Source of the DNA: an uncultured Pelagibacteraceae bacterium
GTDB lineage: Bacteria; Pseudomonadota; Alphaproteobacteria; Pelagibacterales; Pelagibacteraceae
Assembly: GCA_902539165.1 (NCBI GenBank)
Contig: CACBHY010000002.1
Location: forward strand, 124,001-188,000
DNA length: 64,000 nucleotides
Direction of reading: 5' to 3'
Below the pieces are notes generated by a model. The model saw only the letters and a program-made list of their open reading frames with translations. It had not been told where the DNA came from and made no database searches. Both the position numbers and the translations under genes were made by a program. Shown one piece after another: positions 7,689 through 15,475 of the stretch; within the stretch, counting starts at the first letter, position 1, and every line of letters begins with the position of its first letter.

Positions 7689-8698
7689 TTATTTCCCAAT
7701 CTTTTAACAATGTCATTTTTATTAAATGATTTAAAATATTCTCTATTATTTAAATACCATTCAAAGGTTAATTTAATTCCTTTAGCAAAGGATGTTTGAG
7801 GTTTCCATTTTAAATATTTTATTATTTTACTGCTGTTAAGTGCATATCTAACATCATGACCAGGTCGATCTTTGACAAATTTGATTTTTACATTTTTTCC
7901 TAAGTTTTTATATTTTTTCGATATGTTTAATAATTTTTTTGTTACTTCAAGGTTATCAAGATTTTTATTAGATCCAATATTATAAAAATTTCCAATTTTG
8001 CCTTTTTTAAATACTTGAAGTAGTGCTTCACAATGATCTTTTACAAATATCCATTCTCGAGAATTTTTGCCATTCCCATAAATAGGAAGAGGTTTGTTAT
8101 TAATAATATTAAATATGAGTTTAGGAATTAATTTTTCCGGATGTTGCTTTGGACCATAATTATTTGAACAGTTAGTTACAATTGCATTCAAATTATATGT
8201 TCTAACATACGAGCTAACTAAGTGATCTGAGGCAGCTTTACTTGCCGCATATGGTGAGCTTGGATTATAAGGATATTTTTCTGAAGATCTCCCTTTTAAA
8301 ATATCACCATAAACCTCATCTGTAGAAATGTGAATTAACTTTGATTTGTGTTTTAGTGAAAAATCTCTAAAGCATTCTAACAAATTATAAACACCCACTA
8401 TGTTATTTTGTACAAAGTTGCTGGCATTATCTATTGATCTATCTACATGAGTTTCTGCAGCTAAATTAAAAATACACGACGGTTTAAACTTAAGTAAAAT
8501 ATTTTTTAATTTGTGGCTTTTAATATCACATTTTACAAACTTGTATCTCTTCGATTTTCTAAATTTTTTTGTATTGAAAAAATTTGATGAATAAGAAATT
8601 TTATCAATATTTAATACAAAAAAATTTTTTTCTATAAGTAGCTCAATTAGATTACTTCCAATAAAACCAAGACCACCAGTTACAACGACTTTTTTCAT
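7685..8698 (-). CDS. rmlB: dTDP-glucose 4,6-dehydratase
   Basis: 337 residues. NAD-binding GGLGFIGSNL at about 8-17, HVDRSIDNA near 82-90, the STDEVYGD motif near 130, YAASKAASDH with the catalytic Tyr/Lys near 155-160, and NNYGPKQHPEKLIP near 185. It dehydrates dTDP-glucose to dTDP-4-keto-6-deoxyglucose. It is the first gene of the leftward rml operon; the divergent glycosyltransferase begins 58 bases away, so the two promoters must lie within that gap. Assignment is secure. Confidence 0.95.
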   Translation of the reverse strand: MKKVVVTGGLGFIGSNLIELLIEKNFFVLNIDKISYSSNFFNTKKFRKSKRYKFVKCDIKSHKLKNILLKFKPSCIFNLAAETHVDRSIDNASNFVQNNIVGVYNLLECFRDFSLKHKSKLIHISTDEVYGDILKGRSSEKYPYNPSSPYAASKAASDHLVSSYVRTYNLNAIVTNCSNNYGPKQHPEKLIPKLIFNIINNKPLPIYGNGKNSREWIFVKDHCEALLQVFKKGKIGNFYNIGSNKNLDNLEVTKKLLNISKKYKNLGKNVKIKFVKDRPGHDVRYALNSSKIIKYLKWKPQTSFAKGIKLTFEWYLNNREYFKSFNKNDIVKRLGNK

Positions 8699-8756
8699 AA
8701 GTTAAATTATTTTTACATTAGATGAAAGTATTAGTATAGTTCATTACACTCTTCAT

Positions 8757-9641
8757 ATGACGATATCTAGGCAAAATATTTCAATAATTATTGTAACATT
8801 TAAGAGTGAAAAAGTAATACATCAATGTATAAAATCTATACCTAAGGATTTTAAAATAACAATTGTTGATAATTCAAGTGACAAAAATTTTAAAGAAAAA
8901 ATAGAAAAAATTTATCAAAATGTAAGATGTATTCTTTCTCCAGATAATCTTGGTATGGGAGCAGGAAATAACTTGGGGCTAAAAAATATAAAAACCGATT
9001 TTGCATTTGTTATAAATCCAGATGTAATATTAGAAAGTGATACCATTGATGAAATTATACATGCATCAAATAACTTAGATTCATTTGCAATTATTGCTCC
9101 AATTTCAAATAATAAAAATTATCCAAATTATAAATTGCAACAGACTCAAAATTTTAATAATGAAAGACCTTTTAAAGTAATAAGTGTTGATGGTTATGCA
9201 ATGGTTTTAAATATTAAAAGATTAAAAGAATTAAATGTATTTAATAATGAAAATTACTTTGATGAAAATTTTTTTATGTATCTTGAAAACGATGACCTGT
9301 GTAAAAATCTAATAAAATTAAATCAGAATATTTATATTATTCCCAATTCAAAAATTAATCATTTGGGTGGTAAAGCTGTTGATTTAAAATATGAATATGA
9401 AATTGAAATGTCCAGAAATTGGCATTGGATTTGGTCAAAATTTTATTTTAATAAAAAACATTATGGTTATTTTGCTGCTTTAAAAAAAGGATTTCCAACA
9501 TTCATTTCATCTTTAGTAAAATTCTTTTTTTATTTTTTTATTAATAAAAGAAAAAAAGATATTTATTTACACAGAATGTTGGGTTTCTTAAATGCGATTA
9601 TTGGAAAAAGCTCCTACTTTAGACCAAAAATAAAAGATTAA
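8757..9641 (+). CDS. family 2 glycosyltransferase (rhamnosyltransferase-like)
   Basis: 294 residues, GT-A fold. The start SIIIVTFKSE and VDNSSD (about 38-43) bind the nucleotide sugar. NLGMGAGNNLGL and FVINPDV (the DxD-like NPD) lie near residues 65-90, and FFMYLENDDLC near 175 is the acceptor-side acidic motif of rhamnosyltransferase-like GT2 enzymes. Neighbouring dTDP-rhamnose genes make L-rhamnose the most likely donor (inference). The C-terminal quarter has a hydrophobic stretch that may touch the membrane. The TAA overlaps the convergent apt stop. Confidence 0.85.
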   Translation: MTISRQNISIIIVTFKSEKVIHQCIKSIPKDFKITIVDNSSDKNFKEKIEKIYQNVRCILSPDNLGMGAGNNLGLKNIKTDFAFVINPDVILESDTIDEIIHASNNLDSFAIIAPISNNKNYPNYKLQQTQNFNNERPFKVISVDGYAMVLNIKRLKELNVFNNENYFDENFFMYLENDDLCKNLIKLNQNIYIIPNSKINHLGGKAVDLKYEYEIEMSRNWHWIWSKFYFNKKHYGYFAALKKGFPTFISSLVKFFFYFFINKRKKDIYLHRMLGFLNAIIGKSSYFRPKIKD

Positions 9642-10165
9642 TGACCAGGAAAATCTATTAAATTTTCTACTTTATAATTATTTTTAATTAAATTTTCTGA
9701 ACCACCAAGATCAAACAAGTTAATTACAAATATAAAAGCTGCAACTTTTCCATTTGATACCTCAATTAATTTAGCAGCAGCTTCTGCTGTTCCACCAGTA
9801 GCTATCAAATCGTCAATAATCAACACAGTATCATTTTTATCTATGGAGTCTTTGTGAACTTCTATTGTAGCGGTACCATACTCTAAATTGAAATCTACAG
9901 AATGGACATCTGCAGGTAGTTTATTTTTTTTCCTCAGCATTATAAATGGTTTTTTTAAAATATATGAAACTGCTGATGCAAATACAAAGCCTCTAGACTC
10001 TATTGCAGCAATTTTTGTAAATTTAAATTTTTTTGACCTTATAACAATTTGATCAATTGTTTCTGCAAAAGCATTTTTGTCTTTAATAAGAGTAGTAATA
10101 TCTCTAAAAAGAATTCCCTTTTTGGGATAATCTGGTATTGATCTAATATATTTTTTTAACTCCAT
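9638..10165 (-). CDS. apt: adenine phosphoribosyltransferase
   Basis: 175 residues, the normal Apt length. The PRPP-binding loop VLIIDDLIATGGTA is near residues 117-130. FRDIT near the N-terminus and ESRGFVF near 56-62 are also typical. It salvages adenine plus PRPP to AMP. Its start codon is five bases from the divergent ATG of the MTA/SAH nucleosidase, which releases adenine from methylthioadenosine, and the spermidine synthase gene follows. That places it in polyamine by-product recycling. Confidence 0.95.
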   Translation of the reverse strand: MELKKYIRSIPDYPKKGILFRDITTLIKDKNAFAETIDQIVIRSKKFKFTKIAAIESRGFVFASAVSYILKKPFIMLRKKNKLPADVHSVDFNLEYGTATIEVHKDSIDKNDTVLIIDDLIATGGTAEAAAKLIEVSNGKVAAFIFVINLFDLGGSENLIKNNYKVENLIDFPGH

Positions 10166-10170
10166 ATTTG

Positions 10171-10695
10171 ATGAATAAATTATTTGTTGCAGCTTTAAAA
10201 GAAGAAACTCCTGGTCTAGACTATTTTCATTATATTGGTGCTGGTAAAATTAATGCTACTTATAATTTAGTAAAATTAATTACCAAATTCAAACCGAAAG
10301 AGATAATTAATTTTGGAAGTGCAGGAGCGATAAAAAAAGGCTTATCAGGTATTGTTGAATGTACTAAATTTTATCAAAGAGACATGGATGTTACGGGTTT
10401 ATTAGATTTTAAATTGGGTGAAACACCATTTGATGAGATCATTGAGATAATTAATTCTGATCATGGTTACTCTTGTGGAAGCGGTGATAGTTTTGTCACT
10501 GGCAAGATCAATATGGATGTAGACTTAGTAGATATGGAAGCATACGCACTAGCAAAAGTTTGTAAATTAGAAAATATTAAATTTAGATGTTTCAAATTTA
10601 TATCCGACAATGCAGATGATAATGCTCCATTAGATTGGATAGAAAATTGTAAAAAAGGTGCTAAATTGTTTGATAATAAAATTAAAGATATTTAA
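10171..10695 (+). CDS. 5'-methylthioadenosine/S-adenosylhomocysteine nucleosidase-like protein
   Basis: 174 residues. It belongs to the nucleoside phosphorylase/nucleosidase fold: NFGSAGAI (about 50-57), VDMEAYALA (about 115-123, the purine/ribose contact motif) and ISDNAD (about 150-155), whose Asp is the catalytic acid in MTA/SAH nucleosidases. It is about 55 residues shorter than E. coli Mtn, with loss in the middle, so it may be a compact variant. It should cleave methylthioadenosine from spermidine synthesis to adenine. The ATG at 10171 is preferred over a TTG at 10168. Its promoter must lie inside the divergent apt gene. Confidence 0.82.
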   Translation: MNKLFVAALKEETPGLDYFHYIGAGKINATYNLVKLITKFKPKEIINFGSAGAIKKGLSGIVECTKFYQRDMDVTGLLDFKLGETPFDEIIEIINSDHGYSCGSGDSFVTGKINMDVDLVDMEAYALAKVCKLENIKFRCFKFISDNADDNAPLDWIENCKKGAKLFDNKIKDI

Positions 10696-10761
10696 TTAAA
10701 AATTTTTCATTGAAAATCTTTGTAATATCTATACTAACATCTGGTTTAATTGAGGTGCTAA

Positions 10762-11802
10762 ATGACTAAAGTTGGTGAACATATAACTATAGACATTATT
10801 GGAACAACTAAAGAATATGATCCTTCTATATTTGAAAAAGCAATTCATGATATTGCTAAAGCTGCAAAAGTAACAATTCTAAATATATCAAAATATAAGT
10901 TTGAACCTCAAGGTTTTACAATTCTAGCATTATTAGCCGAGAGTCACATTAGTTTTCATACTTTTCCAGAGAAAGGGATAATTAGTTTTGATTTTTTTAC
11001 TTGTGGCAAAATTAATCCATCTATTGCAATAGATACTATAAAAAAAACATTTGAGCACAAAAGAATTGTTATTAAGGAGTTTAATAGAGATACAAAAGCA
11101 CTTTACCATGACATATACAGTTCACCTGGATTACAAAAATCGTATGTTGTTAATGATGTTTTAGAAGACTTTAAATCTAAGGTAGGCCAACACATTGAAA
11201 TTCTAGATTTAGAACAGTTTGGAAAATCATTATTTATAGACGGAGAAATACAAGTTGCTGCAACTGATGAACATTTATACAGCTCAACTTTCGTTGGTGC
11301 TGGACTTAATTTAAATAATTATAATGAAAGAGCAGCAATTATTGGTGGAGGCGATGGAGGAGTTGCAAGAGAGTGTATTTCTAAAAAATTCAACTTTATT
11401 GATTGGTATGAACTCGATCCTGAAGTAGTAGATATCTGCAATAAACACCTGGGTGAAGTTGGAAACAAAGCCACAGAAAAAAATTCAGTTAAATGTGTAT
11501 GGGGAGATGCTTTTGAAAGTATAAAATCTATTGATGATGATACATACGATCATATTTTTGTTGATTTAAATGATGATCAATTTTGTATTGATCTTGCTGC
11601 AAAAAATATGGACTCTATGATCAGAATTTTAAAACCTAAAGGTGTAATTACTGCACAAGTTGGTAGCCAAGATAAAAAACCTAAACAGGTTGATAACTGG
11701 CTAAATGTATTTAATCATCATTTTGGAAATACCGAATTATCAAGAGTTTATATCCCAAGTTTTGATTGTTCCTGGAATTTTTCCTCGTCAATAAATCATT
11801 AA
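10762..11802 (+). CDS. S-adenosylmethionine decarboxylase-spermidine synthase fusion
   Basis: 346 residues. Residues 1-110 are a prokaryotic AdoMet decarboxylase: the self-cleavage site is Glu60-Ser61 in ESHISFHTFPEKG, with His66 and Cys81 in the positions expected of the catalytic residues. Residues about 115-346 are an aminopropyltransferase with GGGDGG at 195-200, ELDP at 217-220 and GDAF at 248-251. The usual gate motif D(S/T)(S/T)DP is replaced by DLNDDQ (268-273). The fusion would make decarboxylated SAM and use it on putrescine in one protein. Such fusions are known in bacteria. Methylthioadenosine formed here feeds the upstream nucleosidase and Apt. A GAGG Shine-Dalgarno precedes the ATG. 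Confidence 0.9.
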   Translation: MTKVGEHITIDIIGTTKEYDPSIFEKAIHDIAKAAKVTILNISKYKFEPQGFTILALLAESHISFHTFPEKGIISFDFFTCGKINPSIAIDTIKKTFEHKRIVIKEFNRDTKALYHDIYSSPGLQKSYVVNDVLEDFKSKVGQHIEILDLEQFGKSLFIDGEIQVAATDEHLYSSTFVGAGLNLNNYNERAAIIGGGDGGVARECISKKFNFIDWYELDPEVVDICNKHLGEVGNKATEKNSVKCVWGDAFESIKSIDDDTYDHIFVDLNDDQFCIDLAAKNMDSMIRILKPKGVITAQVGSQDKKPKQVDNWLNVFNHHFGNTELSRVYIPSFDCSWNFSSSINH

Positions 11803-11861
11803 TTTTTCTTTTTTAATTATTAAATTTGTGAAATAATTACTTTTAATTAAAGGAGAAAATA

Positions 11862-12713
11862 ATGAATATATTTAAAAAAACTATTTTAACAGTTCTTGCT
11901 TCTTTATTAGTCGTTGGTAACGTTTATGCTGATAAAGTAAAAATTGGAACTGAGGGAGCTTATCCTCCGTGGAATTCAAAAGATGCTTCAGGTAATCTTA
12001 TTGGTTTTGAGGTAGAGTTAGCAAATGAGCTTTGTACAATCTTGAAATATGAGTGCACTATAGTGGAACAAGATTGGGATGGGATGATTCCAGCTCTATT
12101 AATGAGAAAATTTGATGCAATTATGGCTGGAATGTCAATTACCGCTGAAAGACAAAAAACAATCACTTTTTCACAAGGTTATGCAGACGAAGTTGCGTCA
12201 CTTGCAGTTATGAAGGGTTCAAGTTTGGAAGGTATGGACACACCTGAAGGAGTTAATTTAAATTTAGGTGGATCAGATGTTAAAAAAGCTCTCTCAACTT
12301 TAACTGGAGCCCTTGCTGGTAAAACAGTTTGTACTCAGACAGGTACTATTCATCAAAACTTCTTAGAGTCTGGAGATGTAGGAAGTGTAAATGTTAGAAC
12401 TTACAAAACTCAAGATGAGGTAAACTTAGATCTCACTTCAGGAAGATGTGATGTTGCATTAGCTGCGGCAGTTGCATTTACTGATTATGCAGATAAATCT
12501 GGAGAGGCAGTTGTGCTTGTAGGACCAACTTTTTCAGGTGGTGCTTTTGGTAACGGTGTAGGTGTTGGAATTAGACAAGGTGGAGATGATGCCATCGGAA
12601 AAAGAGACGCTAAACTTCTTAAAGATTTCAACAGAGCGATTAATATAGCTAGAAAAAAAGGTATTATTAGCAAGCTTGCTATTAAACACTTTGGTTTCGA
12701 CGCTTCTATGTAA
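11862..12713 (+). CDS. polar amino acid ABC transporter, periplasmic binding protein
   Basis: 283 residues with a Sec signal peptide (about 1-23, cleaved after VYA). KIGTEGAYPPWNSKD opens the mature protein, as in HisJ/ArgT-type binding proteins, and MIPALLMRKFDAIMAGMSIT is the conserved ligand-cleft region. Arg in ITAERQK and the Asp in DEVNLDLTSGRCD are typical ligand contacts. The substrate is probably a basic or polar amino acid. A strong AGGAG site precedes the ATG. It is the first gene of an operon with two permeases, separated from them by a perfect hairpin at 12726-12748. Confidence 0.9.
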   Translation: MNIFKKTILTVLASLLVVGNVYADKVKIGTEGAYPPWNSKDASGNLIGFEVELANELCTILKYECTIVEQDWDGMIPALLMRKFDAIMAGMSITAERQKTITFSQGYADEVASLAVMKGSSLEGMDTPEGVNLNLGGSDVKKALSTLTGALAGKTVCTQTGTIHQNFLESGDVGSVNVRTYKTQDEVNLDLTSGRCDVALAAAVAFTDYADKSGEAVVLVGPTFSGGAFGNGVGVGIRQGGDDAIGKRDAKLLKDFNRAINIARKKGIISKLAIKHFGFDASM

Positions 12714-12725
12714 TTCTTTAGATTT

Positions 12726-12748
12726 GGCGACTATATTATATAGTCGCC
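12726..12748 (+). promoter_or_regulatory. intercistronic 10-bp perfect hairpin (binding protein / permease gap)
   Basis: GGCGACTATA (12726-12735), loop TTA, TATAGTCGCC (12739-12748). No U-tract follows, so it is not a classical terminator. A stable hairpin at the 3' end of a binding-protein message commonly protects it from exonucleases, giving more binding protein than permease. It ends seven bases before the permease ATG and occupies the place where a Shine-Dalgarno would be. Confidence 0.75.
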
Positions 12749-12755
12749 AATCTTT

Positions 12756-13448
12756 ATGGAACTTCTAGCATTTGGCAAAACCGGATGGGGTGACGAACTA
12801 TTTTACGCCACCCTAATGACTGTTGCTGTATCAATTACAGCAATGTTAATTGGTTTTTTATTTGCTTTAATTTTTACTCCTTTAAAATTATCTAAATACA
12901 AATCATTAAACTTGGCTGGAAATTTTTACACCACAGTTATTCGAGGTGTACCCGAGCTACTTGTTATTTATCTTTTCTTTTTTGGAGGTAGCGGAGCAAT
13001 TATGTATGTAGCTTCAATATTTGGATATTACGAATATATAGAGATAAATGCATTTATTACTGGATCAGTAGCAATTGGTATAATTTCTGGAGCATATTCT
13101 ACAGAGGTATTTCGTGGAGCAATTCAATCAATAGATAAAGGCCAATTTGAAGCTGCAAAGGTATTAGGGGTAAGTAAATTTACTCAATTTTATAAAATAA
13201 TTTTACCTCAAATGTTAAGACTAGCTATTCCAAATTTAAGTAACGTTTGGCAAATTACTTTAAAAGATACCTCTTTAATTTCGGTAACAGGCTTAGTTGA
13301 AATAATGAGACAATCCTATATTGCAGCAGGATCTACAAGAGATCCTCTATTCTTTTATTCATTTGCTGCAGTTTTATATTTATTACTCACATATTTAAGT
13401 ATGAAATTAATTAACAAATTAGAAGCAAAGTATAGCAGGGGGTACTAA
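12756..13448 (+). CDS. polar amino acid ABC transporter permease (HisQ-type)
   Basis: 230 residues with about five membrane segments. The inner-membrane EAA loop reads EAAKVLGVSKFTQFYKIILP near residues 131-150, the contact site for the ATPase. VIRGVPELLVIYLFFF near 62-77 is typical of the HisQ/GlnP family. It ends in a TAATG overlap with the next permease gene. Translation may depend on opening the upstream hairpin. No ATP-binding subunit gene is present in the operon. Confidence 0.9.
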   Translation: MELLAFGKTGWGDELFYATLMTVAVSITAMLIGFLFALIFTPLKLSKYKSLNLAGNFYTTVIRGVPELLVIYLFFFGGSGAIMYVASIFGYYEYIEINAFITGSVAIGIISGAYSTEVFRGAIQSIDKGQFEAAKVLGVSKFTQFYKIILPQMLRLAIPNLSNVWQITLKDTSLISVTGLVEIMRQSYIAAGSTRDPLFFYSFAAVLYLLLTYLSMKLINKLEAKYSRGY

Positions 13449-14125
13449 TGGATTTTGAATTAATGATCACTAGCTTTCCTACACTTTTGGGCGCATCCGT
13501 CATTACTTTAAAATTATTATCTGCCTCTTTATTTTTTGGTTTGTTTATTGGGCTGTTGTTTGCAATTTTAAGATTAAATAAAAATGTATTTATCAATAAG
13601 TTTGCTTATGGCTATTCCTATGTTTTCAGAGGTACTCCTTTACTGGTTCAAATTTTTATCATTTACTTTGGACTTGGACAAATAGAATATTTAAGATCAA
13701 CAATATTATGGGTAATTTTAAAAGAACCCTATTGGTGTGCAATTATAGCTTTTACTTTAAATACAGGCGCCTATACATCTGAAATATTAAGATCTGCGTT
13801 TCAAACAATCAAACCAGGAATTATTGAAGCCGGAAAAAGTCTAGGTGTATCAAACAAAATAATCTTATATAAAATTCAAATTCCAATAGCGATTAGACAA
13901 TCATTACCTGCCTATGGGAATGAAATAATACTAATGATGAAAGGAACCTCTTTAGCAAGTACTGTAACTTTAATGGATCTAACAGGAGTTGCCAAATATA
14001 TTATTTCTACAACATTTAAGCCAATTGAAGTATTTATTGTAGCAGGAGGAATATATTTATTTATGACTTTTGTAATTCACAACGTGATAAAGTTTTTAGA
14101 AAAGAAATATTCTTTTAATAGCTAG
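13448..14125 (+). CDS. polar amino acid ABC transporter permease (HisM-type)
   Basis: 225 residues, the second permease of the heterodimer. The EAA-type loop EAGKSLGVSNKIILYKIQIP lies near residues 129-148, and YVFRGTPLLVQIFIIYFGLG near 57-76 is the conserved entry segment. Its start is coupled to the first permease (TAATG). The gene ends inside the convergent DUF6165 gene. An ATPase from another locus must complete the transporter (inference). Confidence 0.9.
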   Translation: MDFELMITSFPTLLGASVITLKLLSASLFFGLFIGLLFAILRLNKNVFINKFAYGYSYVFRGTPLLVQIFIIYFGLGQIEYLRSTILWVILKEPYWCAIIAFTLNTGAYTSEILRSAFQTIKPGIIEAGKSLGVSNKIILYKIQIPIAIRQSLPAYGNEIILMMKGTSLASTVTLMDLTGVAKYIISTTFKPIEVFIVAGGIYLFMTFVIHNVIKFLEKKYSFNS

Positions 14126-14504
14126 TATATTCTTTAATTTCTTTAATTTTAGACCCTGTATGATTATTAATTTCTAATTTAATTTTTGCACGATCATCAT
14201 TTAAAAAATGAACATCTCTAGAAAGTTTCACAAATTTATCTGAAAATTCTTTATCTTTTTCACACTGTCGTTTGTCATCTTCAATAACCCAAAGTTTTGC
14301 ATTAATATTTTTTAAAGTTAGAAAAAGGTCGTTTAGTTTTTGATCGGTTTTAACATTTTTATTTAATTGTTCAGTAAGTATTGAATGCTCATTTTCAATA
14401 AATTTAAGTTTTTCAGGATCTTTAATTTTTTCTTTTTTTATCTCTAAAATAGAAACTTTATCGAGTAACTCACCGACCGACACTTCAACTAGAATTTTAT
14501 TCAT
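14115..14504 (-). CDS. DUF6165-like protein of unknown function
   Basis: 129 residues, soluble and strongly charged. The N-terminus KILVEVSVGELLDKVSILEI and the later alternating K/E helices resemble the small DUF6165 family, often found beside glycosyltransferases. A long helical, possibly coiled segment spans about 20-110. It is divergent from a family 9 glycosyltransferase with a 32-base gap and overlaps the convergent permease by 11 bases. Function is unknown; a role in LPS/glycan assembly is only suggested by context. Confidence 0.65.
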   Translation of the reverse strand: MNKILVEVSVGELLDKVSILEIKKEKIKDPEKLKFIENEHSILTEQLNKNVKTDQKLNDLFLTLKNINAKLWVIEDDKRQCEKDKEFSDKFVKLSRDVHFLNDDRAKIKLEINNHTGSKIKEIKEYTSY

Positions 14505-14536
14505 TAAAAAATATACTATGTTAAGTTGTTACAAAT

Positions 14537-15475
14537 ATGTCTAATATTTTAATAATTAAACACGGTTCTCTAGGTGATATAGCTCAAGCAAGTGGGGCAA
14601 TTCAAGATATTTCTGAAAGTCATAAAGATGATCAAATTCACTTATTAACAACCAAACCTTATTTTGAACTATTCAAAAAAAATCCCTATATAACAAATGT
14701 AATTTTAGATAAACGATTATCAAAAATAAACTTGATTTACTTATATTCGTTAATGAGAGAGTTAAAAAAATATAGTTTTTTAAAAGTATACGATCTTCAA
14801 AATTCAAGTAGAACATCTTTTTATAAAAAAATATTATTTCCTAAGGCATCAAAAGATACTTGGTGCTCAACTGATACTACATTGCCAGAAGGTACGACTA
14901 AAAAAGATTTTGATAAAGACTCGGTCTTAGAAAGATTTAACCATCAATTAAGAAATTCAAACATAGATACCAAACATACAAAAAAGCCCGATTTTTCATG
15001 GAGCTCAAGTGATATTACCCAAATAAAAAATTATTATAAGCTTGAAAATTTTATTATTCTTTTTCCTTTTTGCTCACCACATTTAACTTCAAAGCAATGG
15101 CCTTATTATAATGATTTAATTGATTTGATTAAAAAAAAATTTGAATTTTTCAAAATTGTTGTTGCACCAGGCCCTAACGAAATTAATGAAGCATCAAAAA
15201 TAAATGCTTTATGTATTTTAGATAATGGCAAGGCGCTTGATATTTCTCAATTATCATCATTAATCAAAAGTAGTTCATTCGTAGTTTCCAATGATACAGG
15301 TCCTGCGCATATGACAGCACACTTAGGATCTAAAGGAATCGCTTTATTTGGATCTCACACAACTTCTTTTAAAGTAAGTATAGAAACAGATAACTTTAAA
15401 GCAATTCAGGTCCCAGATTTGTCAAAGCTTTCTGCTGAAAAGGTTTTTCAAAGACTCTCTGAAATTATTTTTTAA
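14537..15475 (+). CDS. family 9 glycosyltransferase (ADP-heptose:LPS heptosyltransferase-like)
   Basis: 312 residues, GT-B fold. The start ILIIKHGSLGDIAQASGAI carries the glycine-rich acceptor loop of WaaC/WaaF enzymes. FPFCSPHLTSKQWP near residue 175 and SNDTGPAHMTAHLG near 252-265 bind the nucleotide-heptose. It probably adds a heptose in LPS core assembly. The C-terminus overlaps the convergent AbrB-type gene by 11 bases. Confidence 0.87.
   Translation: MSNILIIKHGSLGDIAQASGAIQDISESHKDDQIHLLTTKPYFELFKKNPYITNVILDKRLSKINLIYLYSLMRELKKYSFLKVYDLQNSSRTSFYKKILFPKASKDTWCSTDTTLPEGTTKKDFDKDSVLERFNHQLRNSNIDTKHTKKPDFSWSSSDITQIKNYYKLENFIILFPFCSPHLTSKQWPYYNDLIDLIKKKFEFFKIVVAPGPNEINEASKINALCILDNGKALDISQLSSLIKSSSFVVSNDTGPAHMTAHLGSKGIALFGSHTTSFKVSIETDNFKAIQVPDLSKLSAEKVFQRLSEIIF

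Noticed and set aside
12726..12748. Rho-independent terminator
   Set aside because: Perfect stem but no T-run after it; kept as a hairpin element.
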